From Caballeronia jiangsuensis (GTDB lineage Bacteria > Pseudomonadota > Gammaproteobacteria > Burkholderiales > Burkholderiaceae), in assembly GCA_000648925.1 (NCBI GenBank), contig JFHF01000003.1, positions 62,001-126,000 on the forward strand: a stretch of 64,000 nucleotides of DNA, written 5' to 3'. Shown here one piece after another: positions 9,380 through 17,791 of the stretch. The position numbers and the translations under genes were made by a program. Numbering within the stretch: the stretch's first letter is position 1; each line of letters starts with the position of its first letter. The notes beneath the pieces were generated by a model that was not told the DNA's origin, did not search any database, and saw only the letters and a list, made by a program, of their open reading frames with translations.

Positions 9380-10996
9380 TCAGTGCTCCAGGTTGTCTTC
9401 GGGCGCTTTCGCATCGGGCACGATCGGATCGTGCAGGATCGCCTCGCGCTTCGCGTAACCCGAGAACGCCGCCGCGAGCAGCGCGTCCTGCGTCCAGCTC
9501 GCGCGCTCGAACACGCCCGTCATGCGCCCGGCCGACATCACGCCGATCCGGTCGCAGATCAGCATCAGCTCGCGCAGATCGCTCGACACGACGACGAGCG
9601 CGCGTCCTTCGCGGGCCAGCGCGCCCATCAGCCCGTAGATGTCGAACTTCGCGCCGACGTCGATGCCGCGCGTCGGCTCGTCGAACAGCAGCACCGTGCA
9701 GTCGCGCGCGAGCCAGCGGCCGATCACGACCTTTTGCTGGTTGCCGCCCGACAGCTCCGACACCGCCTGCGCAGGCCCGGACGTGCGGATGCGCATCGCG
9801 TCGATCTGGCGCTGCGCGAGCGCGGATTCCCGGCGCGTATCGACGACGCCATGCCGCGCCACCGCGCCCAGATTGCCCAGTGAAACGTTCGCGGCGATGG
9901 GCAGGCTCAACAAAAGGCCCTCGCCCTTGCGATCCTCCGTGATCAGCGCGATGCCTTCGTCGACCGCATCCGACGGCGAGCGCACCGACACGCGCCGCAG
10001 CGGCTCGCCGTTGCGCGCGATCGATACCGTGCCCGCGTCCGCGCGATCCGCGCCGTAAATGAGGCGCATGAGTTCGGTCCGGCCCGCGCCGATCAGCCCG
10101 CTCACGCCGAAAATCTCGCCCGCGCGGACCTCGAACGACACGTCGCGCACCACGCTCGCGCGCGTCATGCCTTCCACCTTCAGCGCGACGCCGCCGATGC
10201 GCCGCTCGCCCAGATCGATGCGGTCGCCGATCTCGCGTCCGACCATCAGCGTGACGAGACGATCGCTCGTGAGTTCGTCCATCGGACCGATATGCACGAG
10301 GCGTCCGTCGCGCAGCACGGCCGCGCGCTCGGCGATGCGCTGCAATTCCTCCAGCCGGTGCGAGATGTAGACGAGCGCGACGCCGCGCGCCTTCAGCCGC
10401 TCGACCTGCTCGAACAGCAGATCGACTTCGCGGGCGGTGAGCATCGCGGTCGGCTCGTCGAGGATCAGGACGCGGCAATCGTCGATCAGATTGCGCGCGA
10501 TCTCGACCATCTGCTGATGCCCGATGCCGAGACCGCCGACGAGCGTGTCGGGATCGATCGCGTCGAGCCCGACCTGCGCCATCGCGTGACGCGCGTCTTG
10601 CGCGAGCCGCTTCCGGTCGATCCAGCCGAAGCCTTTGCGCGGCAGGCGGTTCAGAAACAGGTTCTCCGCCACCGACAAAGTGGGCAACAGGTTCAGCTCC
10701 TGCATCACCATGCGCACGCCGAGCGCTTCGGCGTCCGAGCGGCTCTTCGGCAAGTAGGGCTGGCCCGCGAGCGTCATCGTGCCCGTGGTCGGGTCCGTGA
10801 GTCCGCCGATGATCTTCGACAGCGTGCTTTTGCCCGCGCCGTTCTCGCCCGTGAGCGCAAGCACTTCGCCGGGAACGAGCGCCAGCGAGACGTCCGCCAG
10901 CACCGGCTCGACATAGGTCTTGCCGATGCCCGTCACGGTCAGCACGTTCGCATCGTTCGATCCGGTCATGGGGCGCTTCAAGGCTTCGCTGTGCAT
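9380..10996 (-). CDS. rbsA: Ribose-type ABC transporter, duplicated ATP-binding protein
   Basis: A 538-residue sugar-import ATPase with two nucleotide-binding halves. The first has Walker A GENGAGKST (near residue 52) and Walker B LILDEPTA. The second has the degenerate P-loop GLIGAGRTEL typical of the family, signature LSGGNQQK and Walker B LLFDEPTRG. The frame begins with ATG at 10996, but a second ATG at 10969 is also possible and neither has a clear ribosome site. It sits between rbsB and rbsC. Confidence 0.94.
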   Translation of the reverse strand: MHSEALKRPMTGSNDANVLTVTGIGKTYVEPVLADVSLALVPGEVLALTGENGAGKSTLSKIIGGLTDPTTGTMTLAGQPYLPKSRSDAEALGVRMVMQELNLLPTLSVAENLFLNRLPRKGFGWIDRKRLAQDARHAMAQVGLDAIDPDTLVGGLGIGHQQMVEIARNLIDDCRVLILDEPTAMLTAREVDLLFEQVERLKARGVALVYISHRLEELQRIAERAAVLRDGRLVHIGPMDELTSDRLVTLMVGREIGDRIDLGERRIGGVALKVEGMTRASVVRDVSFEVRAGEIFGVSGLIGAGRTELMRLIYGADRADAGTVSIARNGEPLRRVSVRSPSDAVDEGIALITEDRKGEGLLLSLPIAANVSLGNLGAVARHGVVDTRRESALAQRQIDAMRIRTSGPAQAVSELSGGNQQKVVIGRWLARDCTVLLFDEPTRGIDVGAKFDIYGLMGALAREGRALVVVSSDLRELMLICDRIGVMSAGRMTGVFERASWTQDALLAAAFSGYAKREAILHDPIVPDAKAPEDNLEH

Positions 10997-11152
10997 CCTC
11001 GTGGTGGTCCCGCGCGGAAAAGCGTCCGGATGGCCGCGGACAATGCCCGCGCCGTCTGCCTTCCGCGCTCGTCAGTGTGTTATCGGCACGCCGGCCGCGA
11101 ACTTTAGGCTTTCGCGCGAAGCGGCGCCCGACGACGCCGCCGCGCGCCGGGC
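10997..11152 (-). other. rbsB-rbsA spacer with GC-rich inverted repeats
   Basis: A 156-base gap, much wider than the other junctions in this operon. It contains short GC-rich inverted repeats around 11105-11155 that could form an RNA structure reducing downstream expression, as is common after binding-protein genes. No T-run follows, so this is a weak inference. Confidence 0.3.
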
Positions 11153-12115
11153 TTACTTCGTCACGAGATCGACCGGCGTTTCCACGACCTGCGAAAGCTC
11201 CGACTGCTTCTTGTGGCCGGCGATCGCCTTCAGCGCCACGTCGATGCCGAACACGGCCTGCTTCGCCGCGTACTGGTCGGCGGTCGCGAGCACGCGTCCG
11301 TCTTTCAGCATCGGCTTGATCGCGCCGATATTGTCGAAGCCGACGACCTGCACCTTGCCCGCTTTGCCCGCCGCGCGAATCGCCGACACGGCGCCGATCG
11401 CCATGTTGTCGTTATCGCACAGGAGCGCCTTCACGTTCGGGTTCGCGTTCAGGATCTGCCCTGCGACCGCGTTGCCCTTGTCGATTTCCCATTCGCCGGA
11501 CTGGAGCGCGACGACCTTCATGCCGGCCGCGTCCATCGCTTCCTTGAAGCCCGCGCTGCGCGCCTGCGAGTTCGTGGTGGTCGTCACGCCCTCGATGATC
11601 GCGACTTCATCGCCCTTCTTGAGTTTCGGGGCGAGATAATCGCCGACCTTTCGCGCGCCCTTCTTGTTGTCCGGTCCGACGAACGGCACGTTCAGATCCT
11701 TGGACTTGAGCACGTCCGGATCGAGCCGGTTGTCGATATTCACGACGATGATGCCCGCGTCCGCCGCCTTCTTGATCACCGGCACGAGCGCCTTCGAATC
11801 GGCCGGCGCGATGACGAGCGCATCGACCTTCGACACGATCATCTGCTCGACGATGCGAATCTGCGCCGCGGTGTCGGTTTCATCCTTGATGCCGTTGGTG
11901 ATCAGGTCGAACTGGCTGGGGTTGTGCGCCTGATAGTCTTTCGCGCCGTTTTCCATCGTCAGGAAGAACTCGTTGGCGAGCGACTTCATGACGAGCGCGA
12001 CCTTCGGCTTGCCCGCCGTTTGCGCGAATGCGGATGACGAGGCGAACGGCAATGCGGTGCAGGCGGCGAGCGCGACGGCGGCCGACAGGACGCGTCGGCG
12101 GATGGTTCGGTTCAT
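11153..12115 (-). CDS. rbsB: Ribose-type ABC transporter periplasmic binding protein
   Basis: A 320-residue secreted sugar-binding protein. A signal peptide (charged MNRTIRRR start, hydrophobic core, cleavage near SAFAQ at residue 31) is followed by a Peripla_BP_4 fold with two lobes. Conserved motifs include KSLANEFF, VDALVIAPADSKAL and the late QVVGFDN. The ATG at 12115 has a GGAG ribosome site; the frame extends to 12379 through the promoter region. It is first in the operon and so is expected to be the most highly expressed gene. The sugar could be ribose, xylose or allose; ribose is favoured by the linked rbsK. Confidence 0.93.
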   Translation of the reverse strand: MNRTIRRRVLSAAVALAACTALPFASSSAFAQTAGKPKVALVMKSLANEFFLTMENGAKDYQAHNPSQFDLITNGIKDETDTAAQIRIVEQMIVSKVDALVIAPADSKALVPVIKKAADAGIIVVNIDNRLDPDVLKSKDLNVPFVGPDNKKGARKVGDYLAPKLKKGDEVAIIEGVTTTTNSQARSAGFKEAMDAAGMKVVALQSGEWEIDKGNAVAGQILNANPNVKALLCDNDNMAIGAVSAIRAAGKAGKVQVVGFDNIGAIKPMLKDGRVLATADQYAAKQAVFGIDVALKAIAGHKKQSELSQVVETPVDLVTK

Positions 12116-12288
12116 GCGGATCTCCAGTGCTTTGTTCTGGTTTGTCTGGTCTTTCGAGATGCAGCGAACGCGAGCAACGCGTGTCGATCCGCGCAGGGCG
12201 ACGAAGGGAAGCGATCGCGGGCGCCCTGTCGCGCCCTCGCTTCGTGTTGCGCGCCAAAACCTTCGATCGTTCTGTCCGGACGCGGTGT

Positions 12289-12297
12289 CAACGTTTG
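12289..12297 (-). promoter_or_regulatory. Candidate LacI/RbsR-type operator for the rbs operon
   Basis: On the minus strand the sequence GCAAACGTTGAC has the central-CG palindromic core (AACGTT) of LacI/GalR operators, with one half matching the classic GCAAACG arm. It lies just downstream of a possible sigma-70 promoter and upstream of rbsB, which is a sensible place for repression. Assignment to RbsR is inference. Confidence 0.45.
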
Positions 12298-12307
12298 CTC
12301 GTCGTCG

Positions 12308-12336
12308 ATTCTCGTTGGACAGACGCCCGAGGTCAA
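12308..12336 (-). promoter_or_regulatory. Candidate sigma-70 promoter of the rbs operon
   Basis: TTGACC (complement of 12331-12336) and GAGAAT (complement of 12308-12313) are separated by 17 bases. The -35 box is good and the -10 box is weak. The predicted start is about 185 bases upstream of rbsB. Confidence 0.4.
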
Positions 12337-12360
12337 TCGGGCTAACGTGTAGTTCACACG

Positions 12361-12398
12361 CGACAATGCCGTCGATCAAAGGATCGGCGGCATTGTCG
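12361..12398. repeat. 17-bp hairpin between rbsB and the 93-residue gene
   Basis: Arms 12361-12377 and 12382-12398 pair over 17 bases with a single G-T wobble and a four-base AAAG loop. No T-run follows on either strand, so it is not a standard intrinsic terminator. It lies downstream of the minus-strand gene at 12440 and just upstream of the likely rbs promoter. Confidence 0.85.
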
Positions 12399-12439
12399 GT
12401 GTAATGTGGCTGCCGGTGTGCAGCGGCTTGCTGTCGGCG

Positions 12440-12721
12440 TCAGAGATCTTCGACCGATTGCCCGTCCACCTTCTTGTCGATGATGTCGCGCGCGTAGTCG
12501 ATGCCCGCGCGCGTCGCGTCGACGGGGCTGTCGAAAGGCACCTGTTCGGGCACGCCGAACATCACCGCGCGGCCGCTCTCGCCGTGCGCGCTCTTCGCGA
12601 TCGTCACGACGATGTCGAAGTGGCGCGGACCGTCGTCCGGTTCGTCGCGTTCTTTCGCGCGCCGCAATGCCTGCACCTTGATCTCGAAGCCCTTGTAATG
12701 GTCGGACAGCGGTGTGGACAT
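12440..12721 (-). CDS. Conserved hypothetical protein, 93 residues
   Basis: Starts at the ATG at 12721 behind an AGGAGA ribosome site; the frame extends to 12895 but without family-like sequence. The product begins MSTPLSDHYKGFEIKVQ and has alternating hydrophobic and charged stretches that look like a small alpha/beta fold: a central strand HFDIVVTIAKS, then a helix ATRAGIDYARDIIDKKV near the C-terminus. There is no signal peptide or membrane segment. I do not recognise a defined function. It stands alone, upstream of the rbs operon and divergent from psiF. Confidence 0.75.
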   Translation of the reverse strand: MSTPLSDHYKGFEIKVQALRRAKERDEPDDGPRHFDIVVTIAKSAHGESGRAVMFGVPEQVPFDSPVDATRAGIDYARDIIDKKVDGQSVEDL

Positions 12722-12953
12722 GAAGCGTCTCCTTTGCGTTGAGATGCATCGCACGATCATACGTCGGCTGCATGCTTCGCGTGATTCGTGGATGAATGAA
12801 AGGCGCCTGCAAGCCTCGTTCCCGCGCCCGTCTCCCGATTTCACCTTATCCCACACACCGTTCATATTGGGTTTGCCATAATGCGCGGGCGGCATGCCGC
12901 TCTAGACAGGCGCCGCCGAAGAAGAAACCGTCACTCAAATCAGGGAGCGTCAC

Positions 12954-13250
12954 ATGACTATTCGAGCCACCGCCCTCATCGCCGTGTTGAGCCTCGCGCT
13001 CGGCGCGAACGTCGCCATCGCCGCCAACAGTCAGCAAAGCAAGATGACCGATTGCAACAAGCAGGCGGGCGACAAAAAAGGCGACGACCGCAAGGCCTTC
13101 ATGAAGAGCTGTCTGTCCGCCGCGCCCGCCGCTGCTTCCGCGCCGATGACGCAGCAGCAGAAGATGACCGCGTGCAATCAGCAGGCAACCGACAAGAAAG
13201 GCGACGACCGCAAGGCGTTCATGAAGAGCTGCCTCAGCAACAAGGGCTGA
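12954..13250 (+). CDS. psiF: PsiF-repeat exported protein
   Basis: A 98-residue protein with a signal peptide (cleavage near AIAAN, residue 24) and two PsiF repeats. Each is about 25 residues with the pattern KMTxCNxQAxDKKGDDRKAF then MKSCLS, and each holds two cysteines. PsiF is known as a phosphate-starvation-induced periplasmic protein of unknown mechanism. The start has an AGGGAG ribosome site. The two repeats are also nearly identical at DNA level, so they arose by a recent internal duplication. Confidence 0.88.
   Translation: MTIRATALIAVLSLALGANVAIAANSQQSKMTDCNKQAGDKKGDDRKAFMKSCLSAAPAAASAPMTQQQKMTACNQQATDKKGDDRKAFMKSCLSNKG
13041..13233 (+). repeat. Tandem intragenic duplication in psiF
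   Basis: Copies at 13041-13113 and 13161-13233 are offset by exactly 120 bases, differ at only a few positions, and encode the two PsiF repeats. The stretch between them encodes an Ala/Pro-rich linker. Confidence 0.8.
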
Positions 13251-13270
13251 TCCCGCTCACGAGGATGTTC

Positions 13271-13305
13271 ACGCCGCGCCGTTCGCGCGCGGCGACCCTT
13301 TCGTA
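13271..13305 (+). terminator. Possible terminator after psiF
   Basis: A GC-rich stem (13271-13278 with 13286-13293) is followed by ACCCTTTCGTATTT. The T-run is interrupted, so termination is plausible but not certain. Confidence 0.4.
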
Positions 13306-13472
13306 TTTACGCAGCCTACCGGCCGATATTGCACTGCACCCAAGCAATTGATTCGCACCGTCGTCTTTTTCTCATAAGATGGCGCGAAGGCGGCCCCTCA
13401 CGAATACAAGAAACACGCCATCGGCCGCCGCCGTTTCGAGCGAGGCGAAAAGCCGCGCATGGAGGCATCCGG

Positions 13473-13940
13473 ATGGCATGGAGACATAAAAACCGCTGGT
13501 TCAGGCGGTGGCTCGTGATAATCACGTTCTGGTTCGTGCCGGTGCTGATCGTCGCGGTGAACGAGGTGCGCGAGGAGATGGCGTATAACAACGTCGATCT
13601 TCAAAAGGCGCTCTCGACATGGGAGCTGACCGACGCACAACGCGCGGCAGGCATCGCCGCGCGCTGCCACGGCGCGCCCGACGAGGCCCGCGCCGCTGGC
13701 TGCCCCGCCGATGTCATCGCGGCCAACGCCGCAAAGCATCAGGAAGCGCTCGACGAATACGCGCATCGCAAGGCGACGCTCGCGGATTATCTGTGGCATG
13801 CGTTCGTCGGCTACTGGATCGTGCCGGCCGCCTTCCTGCTCGTGCTCGGCATGCTCGTCGGCGGCGTGAGGCGCGCGCTGCGCCGCCCGCAGCACACGAA
13901 CACATCTGCCTCCGAGGTAAAAACGACGACCCATCCGTGA
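13473..13940 (+). CDS. Two-helix membrane protein of unknown function
   Basis: A 155-residue protein starting at the ATG behind GGAGG (13461-13465). Membrane helices are at about residues 12-30 and 112-132. Between them lies a soluble loop of about 80 residues with two cysteines (CHGAPDEARAAGC) and a helical segment. The charge pattern (Arg-rich at both ends) suggests both termini in the cytoplasm and the loop in the periplasm. I do not recognise the family. It is not clearly in an operon. Confidence 0.72.
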   Translation: MAWRHKNRWFRRWLVIITFWFVPVLIVAVNEVREEMAYNNVDLQKALSTWELTDAQRAAGIAARCHGAPDEARAAGCPADVIAANAAKHQEALDEYAHRKATLADYLWHAFVGYWIVPAAFLLVLGMLVGGVRRALRRPQHTNTSASEVKTTTHP

Positions 13941-14335
13941 GCGAGGGTCGGGTACGGTCGTTGCTACTCCTGCTTGCGGTTTTCTCGTACGACCTTAAGA
14001 AAGCTTCACGAAAATTATGCTTGTCTTGAGGACGCACTTCGGGCGAAAACGCCGGTTCCATTTCGTTTGGTCGAAGCTTCGTCTACCCTAATAGCAGGCG
14101 AAGTGTCGATCGAAAGTCGGATGTAATTTAGCGTGCTGCATGTCGCTTATGGGGCCGGATTCGGAGTAAGCTAGCTCCGAGCGTTTGCCCAGAATGTTGC
14201 GTAGCCTGAGAACCCAAGCGTGACAAGGCTTTGGGCGCATGGATCGGGGCTCGTGTTTTCAGGTTGCTGTGCTATAACTTGGCGTGCCTCACCCTCCCGC
14301 TCTATGGGGTTTCCTAAATTCCACGATGGAGAACA
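13941..14335. other. Long non-coding leader before the SYLF lipoprotein gene
   Basis: 395 bases without a supportable gene. A possible -10 box TATAAC lies at about 14272-14277 but has no good -35 partner. No strong terminator, tRNA or recognisable riboswitch is visible. The 3' end carries GGAG for the next gene. Confidence 0.4.
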
Positions 14336-14338
14336 ATG

Positions 14339-14929
14339 ATGCAAAGACGAAACTTCATGCTCAAGTCGACCGCCGTTCTGGCGCTGGGAGGCCTCGCGCT
14401 TGCCGGCTGCACGGCAAACAGAAACGCCGGCAGTGAAGCGGCTGCGGGCGCTGCCGATGACCGGCGCTCCATCGACGCCGACGTCGACAGCACCATCCAG
14501 CGTCTCTACGCCACGGTGGGCGGCTCGCGTGAACTGGTGGCGAAAGCGCGCGGCGTGCTGGTGTTCCCGTCAGTGCTTCAGGCCGGCTTCATCGTCGGCG
14601 CGCAATACGGCAAGGGTGCGCTGCGTGTCGGCGGCAGCTCGGTCGGTTACTACAGCACGACGTCCGGCTCGTTCGGCCTGCAGGCAGGCGCGCAATCGAA
14701 GGCGCTGATCTTCCTGTTCATGACGCAGGACGCACTCGACAAATTCCGCAACTCCGACGGCTGGTCGGCGGGCGCGGATGCATCGGTGGCGCTGGTGAAG
14801 ATGGGCGCGAACGGCGTGATCGATACCACCACGGCCACGAAGCCTGTCGAGGCGATCGTGCTGACCAACGCCGGCCTGATGGCGGATGTCTCGCTGCAAG
14901 GCACGAAGGTATCGCGCATCAAGTACTGA
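14339..14929 (+). CDS. SYLF-domain (Ysc84-like) lipoprotein
   Basis: A 196-residue exported lipoprotein: charged N-terminus, hydrophobic core and lipobox LAGC with the acylated Cys at residue 24. The rest is a SYLF/Ysc84 domain, a lipid-binding fold, beginning with ARGVLVFPSVLQAGF and including GAQYGKGAL and ALIFLFMTQDAL. The same family occurs in Burkholderia as the BPSL1445-type lipoprotein. Two ATGs are adjacent (14336 and 14339); the second is better spaced from GGAG. A strong terminator follows, so it is probably monocistronic. The role in the outer envelope is not established. Confidence 0.9.
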   Translation: MQRRNFMLKSTAVLALGGLALAGCTANRNAGSEAAAGAADDRRSIDADVDSTIQRLYATVGGSRELVAKARGVLVFPSVLQAGFIVGAQYGKGALRVGGSSVGYYSTTSGSFGLQAGAQSKALIFLFMTQDALDKFRNSDGWSAGADASVALVKMGANGVIDTTTATKPVEAIVLTNAGLMADVSLQGTKVSRIKY

Positions 14930-14960
14930 GCGCGCTGCTCTTCCCGCGCGGCGAATGCAG

Positions 14961-15010
14961 AACCGCCGTGTGGTGCGACCTTCGGGTCGCGCCACACGGC
15001 GGTTTTTTTC
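14961..15010 (+). terminator. Strong rho-independent terminator after the SYLF gene
   Basis: A 20-bp stem (14961-14980 with 14985-15004, one G-T wobble) is closed by a TTCG tetraloop and followed by seven T residues on the plus strand. Confidence 0.93.
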
Positions 15011-15026
15011 TTCGAAGCTCGACCGG

Positions 15027-16097
15027 TCAGGTCGTCGTCGCGCGATCGATCAGCTTGAAGCGCGTGCGCTTTTGCGCGCGCACGACTGCTTGATAGGCCT
15101 CCAGATATTGCCGCGCCATGCGATGCGATGTGAAGCGCTCTTCGAAGCGCGCGCGCACGCGTTCGCGCGACAAGGTGTGCAGACGATTCACCGCGGCCAC
15201 CGCGCCGATTTCATCTTCCACGATAAAGCCCGACACGCCTTCGTCCAGCACTTCCGGCACCGAGCCGCGATTGAACGCGATGACAGGCGTGCCGCACGCC
15301 ATCGCTTCGATCATCACGAGGCCGAACGGCTCCGGCCAGTCGATCGGGAACATGAGCGCATGCGCGCCCGAGAGAAATTCGGCCTTCTGACTGTCGTTGA
15401 TCTCGCCGACATACTCGACATACGGCAACTTCAGCAGCGGCGCGATTTCGCGCTCGAAATACTCGTGATCGGCGAAATCGACCTTGGCGGCGATCTTGAT
15501 CGGCAAGCCGCAACGGCCTGCGATGCGAATCGCGGTATCGACACGCTTTTCCGGCGAGATGCGCCCGAGAAACGCGAGGTACTTCTGTTCCACCGGCTGC
15601 GGCGTATAGAGCGTCTCCGGCAGGCCGTGATACACCGTGCTCACCCACTTCGCCTGCGGCAGCGGATGACGCTGCGCATCGGAAATGGAGATCACGGGCG
15701 CCGTATTGAACGTATCGAATACCGGCTGCTGCTCGGGAAGATCGAGACGGCCGTGCATCGTCGTCACGAACGGCGTGTCCTGGCGCTTGAAGAGCGAGAA
15801 CGAGTAATAGTCCATGTGGAAGTGCAGGACGTCGAACTCTTCGGCGCGACGGCGCACCAGTTCCATCAGCAGCATGTGAGGCGCGATGCGGTCGCGGATC
15901 GCCGGGTCGAGCCGCAACGCGCGCGGCCATACCGCTTCCAGGTTGGCGCTGGTTTGCGAGTCGCCGGTCGCGAAGAGCGTCACGTCATGACCGAGCTCGA
16001 CGAGCGCCTCGGTGAGGTACGACACGACGCGCTCGGTTCCGCCATACAGTTTCGGCGGCACCGACTCGGTCAGCGGAGCAATCTGGGCAATTCTCAT
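15027..16097 (-). CDS. GT4-family glycosyltransferase
   Basis: A 356-residue two-domain GT-B glycosyltransferase. The N-terminal acceptor domain begins MRIAQIAPLTESVPPKLYGG; the C-terminal nucleotide-sugar domain has GRISPEKRVD and the E-x7-E motif in EPFGLVMIEAMACGTPV. The ATG at 16097 gives the usual family start; an ATG five codons earlier is also possible, and GGAG lies nine bases upstream of the chosen start. It is downstream of otsA on the same strand with a 269-base spacer. Substrates cannot be read from sequence; a role in a surface glycan or compatible solute is possible. Confidence 0.88.
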   Translation of the reverse strand: MRIAQIAPLTESVPPKLYGGTERVVSYLTEALVELGHDVTLFATGDSQTSANLEAVWPRALRLDPAIRDRIAPHMLLMELVRRRAEEFDVLHFHMDYYSFSLFKRQDTPFVTTMHGRLDLPEQQPVFDTFNTAPVISISDAQRHPLPQAKWVSTVYHGLPETLYTPQPVEQKYLAFLGRISPEKRVDTAIRIAGRCGLPIKIAAKVDFADHEYFEREIAPLLKLPYVEYVGEINDSQKAEFLSGAHALMFPIDWPEPFGLVMIEAMACGTPVIAFNRGSVPEVLDEGVSGFIVEDEIGAVAAVNRLHTLSRERVRARFEERFTSHRMARQYLEAYQAVVRAQKRTRFKLIDRATTT

Positions 16098-16366
16098 CGT
16101 TCTCGTCTCCATGCGGATATCGACGTGCGGCGCGGACTTCATGAACCGGCCGCGACGCGCATCGAGTATGACAGCGGGCCGTAAGCCGGGCCAACAAGGT
16201 TTGCCCTTACGCGTAATTCCGTCTCGCGCGGTTCGCCCATGCCTGTCGTGCGCCGGGAAGCGCCGGCGTGCTGAACCCATTATCGAGCGCGAAATCGTCC
16301 GCCGTGGGCGTCTCTTGCACTTTCATCGCTCTGTTACAGGGGCGAAACACTCGTTTCGGGAGACGG

Positions 16367-17752
16367 TTACGCTTGAGCGTCGCCGCGCAGGTCCGCGAGA
16401 AAGTCGTCGCGCCACACGCCCAGATCGTGCTTGCGCAGCGCGGTCATGTTGGTTTCGTAGCGCTCCTTGCGCTCGGCGAGGGGCATCGCGAGCGCGCGCC
16501 CGATCGCCTCGCTCGTACCGACGATATCGTGCGGATTGACCATCACCGCGCCGGTCATTTCATCGGCCGCGCCCGCGAACTGCGAGAGCACGAGCACGCC
16601 GGGATCGTCGGGATTCTGCGCGGCGACGTATTCCTTCGCGACGAGATTCATGCCGTCACGCAGCGGTGTGACGAGCCCGATCTGCGATTCGCGAAAGAGC
16701 GACATCAGCTTCCATCGGTCATAGCGCTGGTTGAGATAGCGGATCGGCGTGTAATCGAGCCCGGAGTAACGTCCGTTGATGCGCCCCGCTTCGTACTCCA
16801 GGTTCTGGCGAATCTGCTGATAGGTTTCGACATCCGCGCGCGTCGGCGGCGCGATCTGCACGAGCGTGACGTTGCCGCGCCATTCGGGCGACTTCTCCAG
16901 AAAATGCTCGAACGCGCGAAAACGCTCGACGAGTCCTTTCGAGTAATCGAGCCGGTCCACGCTCATGATGAGCTTGCGGCCTTCGAGGCTCTGCTTCAGA
17001 TCCATCACGTCCTGACGCGCTTCGCCGCGTTCGGCCTGTTCGGCGATCTCGTCCGGAAACACGCCGATGCGGTACACGTTCGTCCTGAGCTTTCTGCCGA
17101 ACGCTTCGACGTGGCCGTCGGGCGTCGCGGTGCCATGCGCGTGCCGGACGATGTAGTCATGAAACGCGACGCGGTCCCGTTCGGTCTGAAAGCCGACCAC
17201 GTCGTAGCAGCACAGCGACTTGACCAGTTCCTCGTGCGGCGGAATGTTCAAGAGAATTTGCGGCGACGGAAACGGGATATGCAGAAAGAAGCCGATTCGA
17301 TTCGTGATGCCCGCCGAGCGCAGCGCTTCGGCGAACGGGATCAGATGATAGTCGTGGACCCAGATGATGTCGTCGGGTTCGAGCAGCTTGATGAGCTTGT
17401 GCGCGAGCCACGCGTTCACGCGCCGGTAGCCGGCGTATTCGTCGCGGTCGTAGACGGCGAGATCGTTGCGATAGTGAAAGACCGGCCACAGCATCGCGTT
17501 GGAGAAGCCACGGTAATACTGGTCGTAGTCCTTCTTCGGCAGGCCGACGGTCGCGAAAGTCACCGCGCCGTCCTGTTCGAGCTTCGGCCCCTGATTCGCG
17601 ACGGTTTCGCTCACCACGTCCCCGCTCCAGCCGAACCAGACGCCGCCGCTGTCCTTGAGCGCGCCGAAGACGCCGACGGCGAGGCCGCCCGCGGAGCCCT
17701 TGGTTTCGGTCGGCGTGGCGACCCGGTTGGATACGACGACGAGACGGCTCAT
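16367..17752 (-). CDS. otsA: Alpha,alpha-trehalose-phosphate synthase (UDP-forming)
   Basis: A 461-residue GT20 enzyme that makes trehalose-6-phosphate from UDP-glucose and glucose-6-phosphate. The family marks are all present: VVSNRVA at the start, the GG loop near residue 22, WVHDYHL near 131, HIPFP, DRLDYSKG and the C-terminal TPLRDGMNLVAKE. The ATG follows an AAAGGAAA ribosome site. It lies between an MscS-type channel gene upstream and a glycosyltransferase downstream, which fits an osmotic-stress group. No otsB phosphatase is in the window. Confidence 0.96.
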   Translation of the reverse strand: MSRLVVVSNRVATPTETKGSAGGLAVGVFGALKDSGGVWFGWSGDVVSETVANQGPKLEQDGAVTFATVGLPKKDYDQYYRGFSNAMLWPVFHYRNDLAVYDRDEYAGYRRVNAWLAHKLIKLLEPDDIIWVHDYHLIPFAEALRSAGITNRIGFFLHIPFPSPQILLNIPPHEELVKSLCCYDVVGFQTERDRVAFHDYIVRHAHGTATPDGHVEAFGRKLRTNVYRIGVFPDEIAEQAERGEARQDVMDLKQSLEGRKLIMSVDRLDYSKGLVERFRAFEHFLEKSPEWRGNVTLVQIAPPTRADVETYQQIRQNLEYEAGRINGRYSGLDYTPIRYLNQRYDRWKLMSLFRESQIGLVTPLRDGMNLVAKEYVAAQNPDDPGVLVLSQFAGAADEMTGAVMVNPHDIVGTSEAIGRALAMPLAERKERYETNMTALRKHDLGVWRDDFLADLRGDAQA

Positions 17753-17791
17753 ATGCTTTCCTTTTCCTCTTCGAACTCTTCTTTTTAGAAT

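Noticed and set aside
8253..10478. A 741-codon frame overlapping rbsC and rbsA on the same strand
   Set aside because: It is a shifted frame with Arg/Asp-rich nonsense, and the rbsA and rbsC frames carry all expected motifs.
10997..11152. A rho-independent terminator between rbsB and rbsA
   Set aside because: GC-rich inverted repeats are present but no T-run follows, so only attenuation is possible.
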